Assembly: GCA_035471925.1 (NCBI GenBank)
Contig: DATIPO010000081.1
Span: 1 to 64,000 of the forward strand
DNA length: 64,000 nt
Direction of reading: 5' to 3'
From: JANQFM01 sp035471925
Lineage (GTDB): Bacteria > Acidobacteriota > UBA6911 > RPQK01 > DATIPO01
Shown: positions 18,376 to 26,915 of the stretch, one piece after another
How the letters are laid out: each line of letters starts with the position of its first letter
Numbering within the stretch: the first letter of the stretch is position 1
Translations under genes and position numbers: made by a program
The notes under the pieces: model-generated
Seen by the model: only the letters and a program-made list of their open reading frames with translations
Told to the model about the DNA's origin: nothing
The model's database searches: none

Positions 18376-21300
18376 ATGATCAACTGGGTTCTCAGATTCA
18401 GCATCCAGCAGCGATACTTCGTGGTGCTCATCTGGCTGGGCGTCTTGGCTGCCGGTCTCTACTCGGCCTGGCGCCTTCCCATCGACGCCGTGCCGGATGT
18501 GACGACGAACCAAGTACAGGTCAACTCGTTAGCACCCGGCTTCAGTCCTCTGGAGGTTGAGAAATACGTCACCGTACCGATCGAGCTGGCCCTCAGCAGC
18601 CTGCCCCGCAAGACCGGCTTGCGCTCCATTTCCCAGTTCGGCCTGTCCCAGGTCACCGTGACCTTTGAGGAAGGGGCTGATATTTACTGGGCCCGGCAGT
18701 TGGTGCTGGAGCGGATCATCGAGGCTGAGAGGTCCCTTCCTCCTGGCGTGGCTCCTCAGATGGCCCCGATCAGCACGGGGCTGGGCGAAATCTTCCACTT
18801 CACCCTGGAAGAGGACCCTGAGAGTCCCAGCCGCTACTCGCTGATGGACCTTCGGACGATGTTGGATTGGACCGTCAAGCCTGCTCTCCGCGAAGTTCCT
18901 GGTGTAATCGACGTCAACAGCTTCGGCGGCCGCCTCAAGCAGTACGAAGTGCTTGTCGATCCCGACAAACTTGTGGGTTATGACTTGACCCTTAGCCAGG
19001 TTGTAGATGCGATACGGGCCGGCAACAGCAACGTTGGGGGCGCTTACCTGGAGAGCGGTGGCGAGCAACAGTTGGTGCGGGGAGTGGGCCTGATCCAATC
19101 GCGGCAGGACATCGCCGACTTGGTAGTGGAGGCCCAAAACGGAACTCCGGTGAGGATCGGAGATGTTGCCGAAGTCGGACTGGGAGCAGCTGTGCGCCAG
19201 GGAGCGGCCACGCGTGACGGCCGAGGCGAAACGGTGATGGGAATCGCGATGCTGCTCAAGGGCGAGAACAGCCGCACCGTGACCCAGGACATTCGACGCC
19301 GATTGGAAGAGGTTCAGGCTTCGCTGCCCGAGGGGGTGCGCATCCGTCCCTTTTACGACCGCAGCGAACTGGTCGGCCAGACCATCCGTACGGCGGCCTT
19401 CAATCTCATGGAAGGCGGTTTGCTGGTTATCGCAGTGCTCTTCCTTTTCTTGCTTCAGTTGCGGGCCGGGCTGATTGTCAGCAGCGCCATTCCCCTCTCC
19501 ATGCTGTTCGCCGTGGTGGGCATGCATTGGTTCGGGATTTCGGCCAACCTGATGAGCCTGGGGGCCATCGACTTCGGACTGATTGTCGATGCGGCGGTCA
19601 TCATGGTGGAGAACAGCGTCCGTCACATGGCTCAGGAGAGGAAGGAGCTGGGACGCGAGTTGACCGCTGCGGAGAGGCTGCGGACGGTCCTACGGGGCAG
19701 TTCGCAGGTGCGACGGGCCAGCCAGTTCGGTGAGATGATCATCATCGCCGCCTACTTGCCGGTCGTCTCCCTGGCCGGCATGGAGGGAAAGATGTTCCGT
19801 CCCATGGCCCTGACGGTGATTCTGGCCCTTTCAGGTGCATTGCTGCTCAGCCTGACGCTGATCCCCGCCCTCAGCGCGATCTTCCTGAAGGCCCGGCGGG
19901 AGCGGCGCAATCCCATGCTGGAGGCTCTGCTGAGGCTCTATCGTCCCGTCCTCAAGTGGACGCTCCGCTGGCGCTGGATGACCGCCTTGGTGGCTGTGGC
20001 GGCCGTGGCCGGCAGCCTGATCCTCTTCCCTTTCCTGGGAGCCGAGTTCCTGCCCGAGTTGGACGAAGGGGCCTTGGCCGTCAACCATGTCCGCCTCAAG
20101 AGCGCCGCCTTGTCGGAAAGCGTCCGCCAGACCACACTGATGGAGGCGGTCGTCAAACGCTTACCCGAGGTGGAAACGGTGGTGTCCCGAATCGGACGTC
20201 CCGAGATCGCCACCGATCCGATGGGGCCCGACATGGTCGACACTTATGTCTTCCTGAAGCCCCGCAGCGAGTGGCGGGAGGGCGTCAGCAAGGCGGCCCT
20301 GACCGAGACCGTCTCTGAGCGCTTGGAGACCTTTCCCGGAGTGGTCAGTTCTTTTTCCCAGCCCATCAAGTTCCGCATGATGGAGCTGATCGAAGGAGTG
20401 GGTGCGCGCTCCGATGTCGTCATCAAGATCTTTGGAGACGACCTGGACACCCTCCTGGAAAAGGCGGCGGCCATCGGGGACGTGGTCAGAGAGGTTCCAG
20501 GAGCGGAAGACGTAAAGGTGCAACAGGTGGCCGGACTGCCCATGCTGCAGGTAAGTGTCCTGCATGAGAAGACGGCCCGCTACGGTATTCGCGTTGCCGA
20601 TGTCCAGCAGATCGTTCAGGCCGCCATCGCCGGGATACGCGCCACCACCGTCCTGGAAGGATTCAAGCGCTTCGATGCCGTCGTCCGCCTGAAGCCGGAA
20701 TCTCGGGACAGCGCCGAGAAATTCGGCCGCTTGTTGGTCAGCGCCCCCAGCGGAGTCAAAGTTCCCCTCAGCCAACTCGCCGCCATTGAAAACATGCAGG
20801 GACCGGCAGAGGTCAGCCGTGAGAACGGGCGCAGGCGCATCTCGGTGGAGGTTAATGTTCCAGGCCGAGACATCGGCTCATTCGTGCAGGAAGCGCGCCG
20901 CGAGGTGAACCGGCGAGTGGGGAACTCTCCCGGTTACAGTGTCCAGTGGGGCGGCATGTTCGAGCACTTGGAAAGCGGCCGCAACCGCTTGCTGATTGCG
21001 GTTCCGGTGACCTTTCTGTTGGTCTTTTCCCTGCTTTTCGCCACCTTTGGATCGCTTCGCCAAGCGGTGGCAGTCTTCACCGGCATTCCTTTCGCGCTCA
21101 GCGGGGGCGTGCTGGCCCTCTTCATGCGCGACATGCACTTTTCAATGAGCGCCGGTGTCGGCTTCGTGGCCGTTTCGGGAGTAGCTGTCCTCAATGGCGT
21201 GGTGCTGGTCACTTTCCTCAATCAACTGAGAGCAGCCGGGCATTCACTGGCGGGAGCCGTCTACCGGGGATCGCTCAACAGGCTGCGGCCCGTCCTCATG

Positions 21301-21528
21301 ACGGCCACCGTGGCCAGCCTGGGACTTCTCCCCATGGCGCTGTCGACCAGCACCGGCGCCGAAGTCCAGCGTCCCCTGGCCACGGTTGTGATCGGCGGCC
21401 TGGTCACTTCGACCCTGCTGACCTTGCTGGTGCTTCCCGGCCTCTACTGCTGGATGGAGAACAGAGCCGCGAAGCCCCAGGAGAGTCAGAGAACGCAGGA
21501 GAGCGGCGCCAATCTATCCTCGCCTTAA
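18376..21528 (+). CDS. Heavy-metal RND efflux pump (CzcA-like, HME family)
   Basis: The 1050-aa product starts at ATG 18376 with GGTGGAGG just upstream; the frame is open further upstream but without a better site. The first helix is followed by PIDAVPDVTTNQVQV, a hallmark of heavy-metal RND pumps. The helix-4 proton-relay motif reads DFGLIVDAAVIMVEN, with both Asp and the Glu present. This is the divalent-cation (CzcA-like) form rather than the Cu/Ag CusA form. Twelve helices, two large periplasmic loops and the C-terminal helix block (RPVLMTATVASLGLLPMA) are all present, so it looks intact. It exports cations driven by the proton gradient with the upstream adaptor. No outer-membrane channel gene is nearby. 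It overlaps the next, convergent gene by 4 bp. Confidence 0.92.
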   Translation: MINWVLRFSIQQRYFVVLIWLGVLAAGLYSAWRLPIDAVPDVTTNQVQVNSLAPGFSPLEVEKYVTVPIELALSSLPRKTGLRSISQFGLSQVTVTFEEGADIYWARQLVLERIIEAERSLPPGVAPQMAPISTGLGEIFHFTLEEDPESPSRYSLMDLRTMLDWTVKPALREVPGVIDVNSFGGRLKQYEVLVDPDKLVGYDLTLSQVVDAIRAGNSNVGGAYLESGGEQQLVRGVGLIQSRQDIADLVVEAQNGTPVRIGDVAEVGLGAAVRQGAATRDGRGETVMGIAMLLKGENSRTVTQDIRRRLEEVQASLPEGVRIRPFYDRSELVGQTIRTAAFNLMEGGLLVIAVLFLFLLQLRAGLIVSSAIPLSMLFAVVGMHWFGISANLMSLGAIDFGLIVDAAVIMVENSVRHMAQERKELGRELTAAERLRTVLRGSSQVRRASQFGEMIIIAAYLPVVSLAGMEGKMFRPMALTVILALSGALLLSLTLIPALSAIFLKARRERRNPMLEALLRLYRPVLKWTLRWRWMTALVAVAAVAGSLILFPFLGAEFLPELDEGALAVNHVRLKSAALSESVRQTTLMEAVVKRLPEVETVVSRIGRPEIATDPMGPDMVDTYVFLKPRSEWREGVSKAALTETVSERLETFPGVVSSFSQPIKFRMMELIEGVGARSDVVIKIFGDDLDTLLEKAAAIGDVVREVPGAEDVKVQQVAGLPMLQVSVLHEKTARYGIRVADVQQIVQAAIAGIRATTVLEGFKRFDAVVRLKPESRDSAEKFGRLLVSAPSGVKVPLSQLAAIENMQGPAEVSRENGRRRISVEVNVPGRDIGSFVQEARREVNRRVGNSPGYSVQWGGMFEHLESGRNRLLIAVPVTFLLVFSLLFATFGSLRQAVAVFTGIPFALSGGVLALFMRDMHFSMSAGVGFVAVSGVAVLNGVVLVTFLNQLRAAGHSLAGAVYRGSLNRLRPVLMTATVASLGLLPMALSTSTGAEVQRPLATVVIGGLVTSTLLTLLVLPGLYCWMENRAAKPQESQRTQESGANLSSP

Positions 21529-23216
21529 CGCCAAAAGTAGTGCCAGTCGTACCCTAGATCAGCGCTTTCCCGGTGGGGCAGATCAAACGTCCACGAGATG
21601 CGGCTGATCCCGTTGAAATGACGCCACCATGAGGGCCAACTGTATGATCCCCACCAGCGCGGCAATCCGCCCGGCGGCAGGAAGTCCCCATCTTCAAATT
21701 GGTTGATTCTGGTGACCTTGCCGTCGTTATCGGCGCCGTCGACGTTGCCCAGGACCCAACGGGTGACTTCCAAGCGGACCGGAGTGCCGCGGCGGTTGGT
21801 CAGTTCAACGCTGCCTTCCAGTTCCACTTTGGCATAGACGTCATTTCGCCAGACGACGGCATTGGGCAGCCTGCGAACTTCCTCTTCGTTCTTCCTGACC
21901 TGGATGTCGACCGCATCGCCTGCCTCCAAGTCGCAGGTGCCGCCGATAGCCGTGTAGCTCATCAGTCCTTGGGCCAGCAGGCGGCCATCGCGCAGCACCA
22001 GGGCCGGGGCCGTGGTGAGCGGGTAGGAGCTGTCGTTGCTGAGGCGGATGTTGTGACGCACGATCGGCTTGCTCATCTGGCGTGCCAAGGCGGCTTGGGT
22101 CTGGCTCACGCTGGTTCGCACTTCTGGAGGCGGTGCGAAGGGAAGGTCGAGGGTGAAGACATCCTCATATTCGAGCTCGAAGTCGGTGATGGGCACGACC
22201 ATGCGTTCGCCCTTCTTGAGCGAGATGTGCTCGACAGTGAAGATGAACAGATCCTCCTGCTTGGCCGAGCCCGAAAGCTCACCGCCCCGATTCTCATCAC
22301 CCGAATCGCCGCTTGTCCGAGCGATGCCGGTGTAGGCGACCTGGGTCGTCAAAGCGTTGGAAAAGGCATGCGCCGTCCGCTCATCGCTGCGGAAGTGGCG
22401 GGAAAGCTGGGCAGCCGTATCCTGCAGGACGATGGGATCGAGATTGTTCTTGAAGGCAAAGCTGGGGACGCCGATGACCAAGTGGACGGTGGTGTCCTCA
22501 AGATCGGTGATCTCGTTGAGCAAGGTGGCCTGGAGCCGGATGCGGGCGGTGCCTCCCTCGTCGAGTTCGACTTTGTAGGTCGGAATCCAGCGGATTCCCT
22601 TCTGTAAGTAGACCATGCCCACACGTGCGGCCGCTGCGGGACTCTTCCCCTTCCAGTCTAAGTCGAGTTCGAGAAGGTTACGGGTCTGGCTGTGAGTCCA
22701 GGACGTCTCAGGCTCCTCTAAGAAGGTGACGTCACGAACGCGGTTCATTGCGGCCACCCGGGTGCCGTCGTCGGTCTGAAAGAGGATGACGTCACCCAGC
22801 TTCTCCGCATCGCTTCCCGGATCGGTCCAGCGGGGAACGGATCGAATGACGGCTTCATAACTCGCGCCCGAGTTCTCGCTGATGAGCGCCCGCTTGCCGG
22901 TGTTGGCCATCAACAGCTCTACCAGGGTTACGGCGTCTCGGCTCGTGGAGAGGGTGCGGCGTCCTGCCACCACACCGGCCAAGGCGACCGAGGGGTCGGC
23001 GGAATAGGGCCAAAACGTCCCTAACACTGGCTCTGGGAGGCTATCCAGCACGACGTCTCCTTGCTCGTCGGTGGGCACTTGCCCTTCATGAAGGATGAAG
23101 GCGTGGCCGTCCTTGAAAACGGTCACCTCCCGCACCGGAATGGCCGTGGTGTCGTTGGCGAAGAGGGCGCTCGCCCACATGCAAGAGGCTAACGCGATGC
23201 TCAGGGGAACTCTCAT
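21525..23216 (-). CDS. Secreted DUF4139-like protein
   Basis: This 563-aa protein has a signal peptide (IALASCMWASALFA) and then VREVTVFKDGHAFILHEG. This opening, a statement of a strand followed by a duplicated beta-rich module, resembles the DUF4139/mucoidy-inhibitor group. The middle contains YLQKGIRWIPTYKVEL and LNEITDLEDTTVHLVIG, matching the DUF4139 region in which a strand pair is followed by an asymmetric loop. The C-terminus holds further beta-sandwich sequence (NDSSYPLTTAPALVLRDGRL and VELTNRRGTPVRLEV). No catalytic residues are apparent. It converges on the RND pump gene and is probably transcribed alone from the AT-rich region above 23220. The function is unknown; the family call is moderate. 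Confidence 0.65.
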   Translation of the reverse strand: MRVPLSIALASCMWASALFANDTTAIPVREVTVFKDGHAFILHEGQVPTDEQGDVVLDSLPEPVLGTFWPYSADPSVALAGVVAGRRTLSTSRDAVTLVELLMANTGKRALISENSGASYEAVIRSVPRWTDPGSDAEKLGDVILFQTDDGTRVAAMNRVRDVTFLEEPETSWTHSQTRNLLELDLDWKGKSPAAAARVGMVYLQKGIRWIPTYKVELDEGGTARIRLQATLLNEITDLEDTTVHLVIGVPSFAFKNNLDPIVLQDTAAQLSRHFRSDERTAHAFSNALTTQVAYTGIARTSGDSGDENRGGELSGSAKQEDLFIFTVEHISLKKGERMVVPITDFELEYEDVFTLDLPFAPPPEVRTSVSQTQAALARQMSKPIVRHNIRLSNDSSYPLTTAPALVLRDGRLLAQGLMSYTAIGGTCDLEAGDAVDIQVRKNEEEVRRLPNAVVWRNDVYAKVELEGSVELTNRRGTPVRLEVTRWVLGNVDGADNDGKVTRINQFEDGDFLPPGGLPRWWGSYSWPSWWRHFNGISRISWTFDLPHRESADLGYDWHYFWR

Positions 23217-23474
23217 GGGATTTCTCCTTATCGTTCCGTTTAGACGCCCATCCCGATCGAAGGGCCGAGTAAAAATGCGGTCAAGGGAGTCTAGATGCGA
23301 TCTCCTCGAACTTTGGGGCCAGGGCCTTGCACCAACACTGACAATGAAGCGAGAGATCTTGGCCTGCCAAGTCCTGGCTGGCCCGAGTCAAAGTTCGCGC
23401 CGGAATAACAACTCTGGCAGAACCTTAGAGAAAAGTTCTGAACAGCAATTGCCGTCAATTACGCTGATATTTAG
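23217..23474. other. AT-richer intergenic DNA before gene remnants
   Basis: This segment lies upstream of the minus-strand DUF4139-like gene and probably contains its promoter. It is clearly less GC-rich than the flanking genes (for example ACAACTCTGG and AATTATACGG stretches around 23405-23495). No intact gene is seen. Confidence 0.4.
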
Positions 23475-23876
23475 AAGTCGGATCAACAATTATACGGCCT
23501 TCCAGGTAGAAAGTTAGGCGGCAATCGGCTCTTCACAGCGCAACCTGACGTGATCGATCGAAACGGGTTCCATGCGCTCCGGGTCTTCGACAGGGAAAGT
23601 GAAGGCGGCAATGAAGACGGACTCATCAGCGCTCAAGACAACGTGTTCCCATCATTGGGCCTCTGGTACGACTGGAATCATGACGGGCAATCGCCAGCGG
23701 ACGAGCTCGTGTCTCTGACTGCGACCTCGATTCGCGCAATACATCTGTCGTATGAGACGAAGCGGCGAATCGACGGTTTCGGTAATGAGTTTCGCTATAG
23801 GAACAAACTCGAAACCACGAGCGGTAGCCAGTTTGCAGTCGACGTCTTCCTTTTGATCGGCGCGCCGGTGCCATGA
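23475..23876 (+). pseudogene. C-terminal fragment of an acidobacterial Asn/Asp-rich calcium-binding-like protein
   Basis: From the stop at 23472 the frame is open for 133 codons with no good start. It contains RLFTAQPDVIDRNGFHALRVFD, then GGNEDGLISAQDNVFPSL, LWYDWNHDGQSPADELVSL and DGFGNEFRYRN, and ends near FAVDVFLLIGAP. In intact relatives, as I remember them, this is the final module of secreted Rhs/FG-GAP-associated proteins, with EF-hand-like loops (GNEDGLISAQD and NHDGQSPADE). The usual upstream part, with the first loop and the ELFGNFT segment, is missing or degenerate (KLGGNRLFT). A GTG at 23550 could start a 108-aa product but lacks a ribosome binding site. I call it a remnant. Confidence 0.6.
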
Positions 23877-23983
23877 CGGCCGCACCTGATGCTTTCTGAC
23901 CCTGTCGACCCGATCGGGGGGCCACAGAAGAATCGCTTGACAGTGCAGAGATCGGCGATTTCATTGATCTGCCGAGGCAAACC

Positions 23984-24142
23984 ATGGTGAATGAAGAGCG
24001 TCTTCGCCGGGAGCGCGAGGTTTTCGAGGCCTGTCTCACAATGCCGCCCGACAAATGGTCGGACTATCTGGGGCAAGTCTGTGCCGGAAACAGTGCTCTA
24101 CGCAAGCGCGTGGAACGACTACTGGCCTCCCATCAGCGAGCC
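23984..24142 (+). pseudogene. N-terminal remnant of a Ser/Thr protein kinase
   Basis: From an ATG at 23984 the first 50 codons read like the helical leader of acidobacterial and planctomycete Ser/Thr kinases: an ExxFEACLTMPPDKWSDYL helix, the motif VCAGNSALRKRVERLLASH, then loss of similarity. In intact genes this leader precedes the kinase catalytic domain by about 40 residues. Here no kinase motif (GxGxxG, HRD, DFG) follows before stops and unrelated sequence. Confidence 0.55.
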
Positions 24143-24173
24143 GATCAATCCACTCATTCCAAGTTTGCATTGC

Positions 24174-24275
24174 CTCCTTCCATTGCTCGAAGTGTCGCCC
24201 GCCACGGTCAAGCGCGACTGGACCTATGCCCGAGCGTGGCTCTACGAACGGATCGCGGGAGAATCCGAAGGCTAG
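24174..24275 (+). pseudogene. C-terminal remnant of an ECF sigma factor
   Basis: In another frame the last 33 codons before a TAG read LLEVSPATVKRDW followed by ARAWLYERIAGES. This is the sigma-4 recognition helix and tail of the ECF sigma subfamily that normally sits directly upstream of Ser/Thr kinases of the type left as a remnant at 23984. The rest of the sigma gene (regions 2 and the 2-4 linker) is absent. Confidence 0.6.
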
Positions 24276-24338
24276 AGAACTTGTCACGGCTGCTGCCGCC
24301 GTTTATACTAACGTCGCTTTCAAGAGGTGTCACAATCT

Positions 24339-26051
24339 ATGAAATGGTTTAGCGGCCAACGAGAGTTCTTGGCTTGCCTGCTGGCGGCCGTCATAGTCTG
24401 GGCCTCGTGCGCCTTTGTCTTGGGTCAGTCCACGGGACCAGTGTTCAGCGACGTTACCGAGCAGGCCGGCTTGGTTTACCAGCAGCATGATTTCGCGGGC
24501 TGCGAGGGTGTCCACCTCTTCTTCTGCGAAGCCGTCCTCATGAGCGGAGGCGCGGCTGTTGGGGATTTCGATGGCGACGGCTTTGACGATTTGTATGTCA
24601 CCCGCTTGGACGCTTCAGATCTCCTCTTCCGCAATCGGGGCGACGGGACCTTTGAAGATGTCACCGCGCAAGCCGGCTTGGCTGACTTCAGCCTGCTCTC
24701 CAACGGTGCCGGATGGGGTGATGTCGACCGTGACGGCGATTTGGACCTCTATGTGACCGCCATCGGATCAACCCGTTTCTTGCTCTTCATCAACGACGGA
24801 GAGGGACAGTTCCAAGAAGAAGGGCTGCTGCGGGGAGCTGCAGTGGAGACGTCCAACAATCATGCTGGATTCGGAGTGGCCTTTGGCGACTACGACCTAG
24901 ACGGCTGGCTCGATGTCTTCGTGGGCGAGTGGGGCAACGCCGTGGTGAGTCGAGGGGCCCCTCACCACAGCAGGCTGCTGCGCAACCGCGGCGCGGAGGC
25001 TCCCGGATTCTTTGAAGACGTCAGCCAGGAGTCCGGCGTCGTGATCGGAGAGCGCTCTTGGGTCTTCTCGCCGGCCTTCGTGGATCTCGACTCGGACGGC
25101 TTTCCCGACTTGGCCTTGGCCTCTGATTTCGGTACCAGCCGCATCTTCTGGAACAACGGAGACGGGACCTTTCACGTGGCCGCCGGAGAGTCCGGTGTCG
25201 GAAGCGACGAAAACGGAATGGGCTCGACCTTCGGCGATTTTGACGGGGACGGAGACTTGGACTGGTTTGTCTCCTCGATTTACGACCCTGAGATCTCCTG
25301 TCCCCAATGCAATTGGGGGAGGACCGGCAACCGTCTTTATCGCAATGAAGGCGGCAGGCTCTTTGTCGACTGGACCGATGAGGCAGGAGTCCGTGACGGC
25401 GGATGGGGTTGGGGTTCGCTTTTCTTCGACGTCGACAACGATGCCGACCTCGACTTGACCATGACCAACGGAATGGACTTTCCAGACGACTATTTCGATC
25501 CCCTTACCGTGGAAGACATCTGGGAACACGACGTCATGCGCCTTTGGAGCAATGACGGCCCGGGCGCGATGGCGGAGAAGGCTCTGGAAAGCGGGCTGGC
25601 CGTTCCCGGCTCCGGCAAAGGACTGCTGACCTTCGACTACGACAATGACGGCGACCTCGACATCTTCGTGGTCAACAACCTCGACGGCGGACGCCTCTAC
25701 CGCAACGAGGGAGGAAACCAGCAAGACTGGCTGCGTGTGCAGGCCTTCGGAACTGTCTCCAACCGTGAGAGCCTGGGAGCTGTCGTGCGGGTTCAGGTGA
25801 CCGAAGGGGGGCCCTGGCAAATCCGCCACATCGGCGTGGCAGCGCACTACCTGGGACAAAGCGAACGGGTCGCCCATTTCGGCCTCGGCAGCGGCCAGGC
25901 CCCGGTTTGGAGAGTCGTCGTCCAATGGCCCAGCGGACAGGAGCTCATCCGATCTCAGGTCCCGCGCAATTCCACCATCCGCCTCACCGAACCTCGTCCC
26001 CGCCCCATCCGCCCGACCCCGCCGCGCTTTCCACGCCCGCGAATACCCTAG
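24339..26051 (+). CDS. Secreted CRTAC1-family FG-GAP protein with ASPIC/UnbV domain
   Basis: The 570-aa product starts at ATG 24339 behind AAGAGGTG; a GTG four codons earlier is possible. A signal peptide (LLAAVIVWASCAFVLGQ) is followed by FSDVTEQAGLVY, the typical opening. Repeated FG-GAP/VCBS units with Asp-rich loops then run through the protein: GDFDGDGFDDLYV, DVDRDGDLDLYV, GDYDLDGWLDVFV, DLDSDGFPDLALA, GDFDGDGDLDWFV, DVDNDADLDLTM and DYDNDGDLDIFV, giving a seven-bladed propeller that probably binds calcium. The C-terminal about 90 residues are the ASPIC/UnbV domain (NRESLGAVVRV and WPSGQELI). It is a secreted protein of unknown ligand. The final residues are Pro-rich. No partner gene is adjacent. 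Confidence 0.9.
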   Translation: MKWFSGQREFLACLLAAVIVWASCAFVLGQSTGPVFSDVTEQAGLVYQQHDFAGCEGVHLFFCEAVLMSGGAAVGDFDGDGFDDLYVTRLDASDLLFRNRGDGTFEDVTAQAGLADFSLLSNGAGWGDVDRDGDLDLYVTAIGSTRFLLFINDGEGQFQEEGLLRGAAVETSNNHAGFGVAFGDYDLDGWLDVFVGEWGNAVVSRGAPHHSRLLRNRGAEAPGFFEDVSQESGVVIGERSWVFSPAFVDLDSDGFPDLALASDFGTSRIFWNNGDGTFHVAAGESGVGSDENGMGSTFGDFDGDGDLDWFVSSIYDPEISCPQCNWGRTGNRLYRNEGGRLFVDWTDEAGVRDGGWGWGSLFFDVDNDADLDLTMTNGMDFPDDYFDPLTVEDIWEHDVMRLWSNDGPGAMAEKALESGLAVPGSGKGLLTFDYDNDGDLDIFVVNNLDGGRLYRNEGGNQQDWLRVQAFGTVSNRESLGAVVRVQVTEGGPWQIRHIGVAAHYLGQSERVAHFGLGSGQAPVWRVVVQWPSGQELIRSQVPRNSTIRLTEPRPRPIRPTPPRFPRPRIP

Positions 26052-26372
26052 GGCTGGCGCAACCTCCAATTTCCAACTCTCCCAACTCCCAAAGGGCTGA
26101 CGCTGTGGGGTTTCTCGACACGACATCGCTCCACTCGGCCAAGACGTACCACTCAAATGCCGCTTCAAGGTCCTACTCGGCGAGCAGCGCCAAAGCTTCC
26201 GTCTTGAAGTGCTTTCTGAAGCGGGCATGGACACATCTCCCTTCCTCTCTTACGCTCTGGCGGTTTGAGGTGTCCACTACTAGGGAAACTCCGTGGGTTG
26301 GGAATTGGGGCTTGGACGTTTGCAGGTTCGCGGGGCGTCGGTCACGTCCGGTGAACTCTTGGATGACGCTCC
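26052..26372. other. Intergenic, possible unrecognisable remnant
   Basis: These 321 bases separate the CRTAC1 gene from the convergent HTH gene. A minus-strand frame around 26120-26230 reads FKTEALALLAE, a stop, then DLEAAFEWYVLAEW, which vaguely resembles a small toxin or helical protein with one stop. The similarity is too weak to name a family. Confidence 0.3.
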
Positions 26373-26876
26373 TCAACTCCCGCTCGTGGCCAGAACCGGG
26401 AAGACGGCTTCGGGACTGAGATCAGATTTCAGAGCTTCCTCGGGCTGCACGACGAGCGCGGCGCGCAGTTTGCCCAGGATGGCTTGGAGCGTTTGAAGGG
26501 ATAGGTTCGACCGGCTTGCCAACACCCGGCTCAAGTGCCCCGGGTCAATGCCTGCCTCCTTGCAAAAACGGTATCTCGACCCGTAGCGCTCATCAATGAG
26601 ATCAGCCAGATAATCGCGGTAGTCCGGCGGAGAGACTTTGCCCTGGGCAATGCCTAACCTAGCTTCAAGATCCTGGCACAGACGGTAGACCATCGAATCT
26701 GAGGCGAGCTTCGCGCCTCTCAAGCGGGTCGTCCACCAAGCCGAAAACTCAGACCACTCCGGTTCTTCTTGGTAAAACCGCGCAACCTCACCCACGAAGC
26801 GCTGTTCCTTTTCGGTCAGCTCGCCAAGCCGCAGCTTCCTGCCCGTAATCGTCCTGTAAACTCGATCTTCCATCAC
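26373..26876 (-). CDS. HTH protein, likely antitoxin/regulator of a two-gene module
   Basis: This 167-aa protein has an N-terminal part with LTEKEQRFVGEVARFYQEEPEWSEFSAWW and a central DLEARLGIAQG segment. A C-terminal helix-turn-helix follows at about residues 105-135: RYRFCKEAGIDPGHLSRVLASRSNLSLQTLQAIL, an XRE-like fold. GAAGAGGTG immediately precedes the ATG. It is 39 bp downstream of a 119-codon gene on the same strand, and the two probably form an operon. Small HTH plus small partner is the layout of type II toxin-antitoxin or regulator pairs. The HTH protein is second, as in HigBA-like order. No toxin family is recognised for the partner, so the assignment is by layout. Confidence 0.65.
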   Translation of the reverse strand: MMEDRVYRTITGRKLRLGELTEKEQRFVGEVARFYQEEPEWSEFSAWWTTRLRGAKLASDSMVYRLCQDLEARLGIAQGKVSPPDYRDYLADLIDERYGSRYRFCKEAGIDPGHLSRVLASRSNLSLQTLQAILGKLRAALVVQPEEALKSDLSPEAVFPVLATSGS

Positions 26877-26915
26877 CTCTTCACCTCAACGTCCTCGAAT
26901 CGCCTCTAAGTGAGG

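Noticed and set aside
24339..26051. Integrin-like adhesin role for the CRTAC1 protein
   Set aside because: FG-GAP repeats alone do not show integrin function, and the ASPIC/UnbV end defines a different bacterial family.
26052..26372. Possible ParE- or PIN-like toxin remnant downstream of the HTH gene
   Set aside because: The resemblance rests on about 25 residues broken by a stop, too little to name a family.
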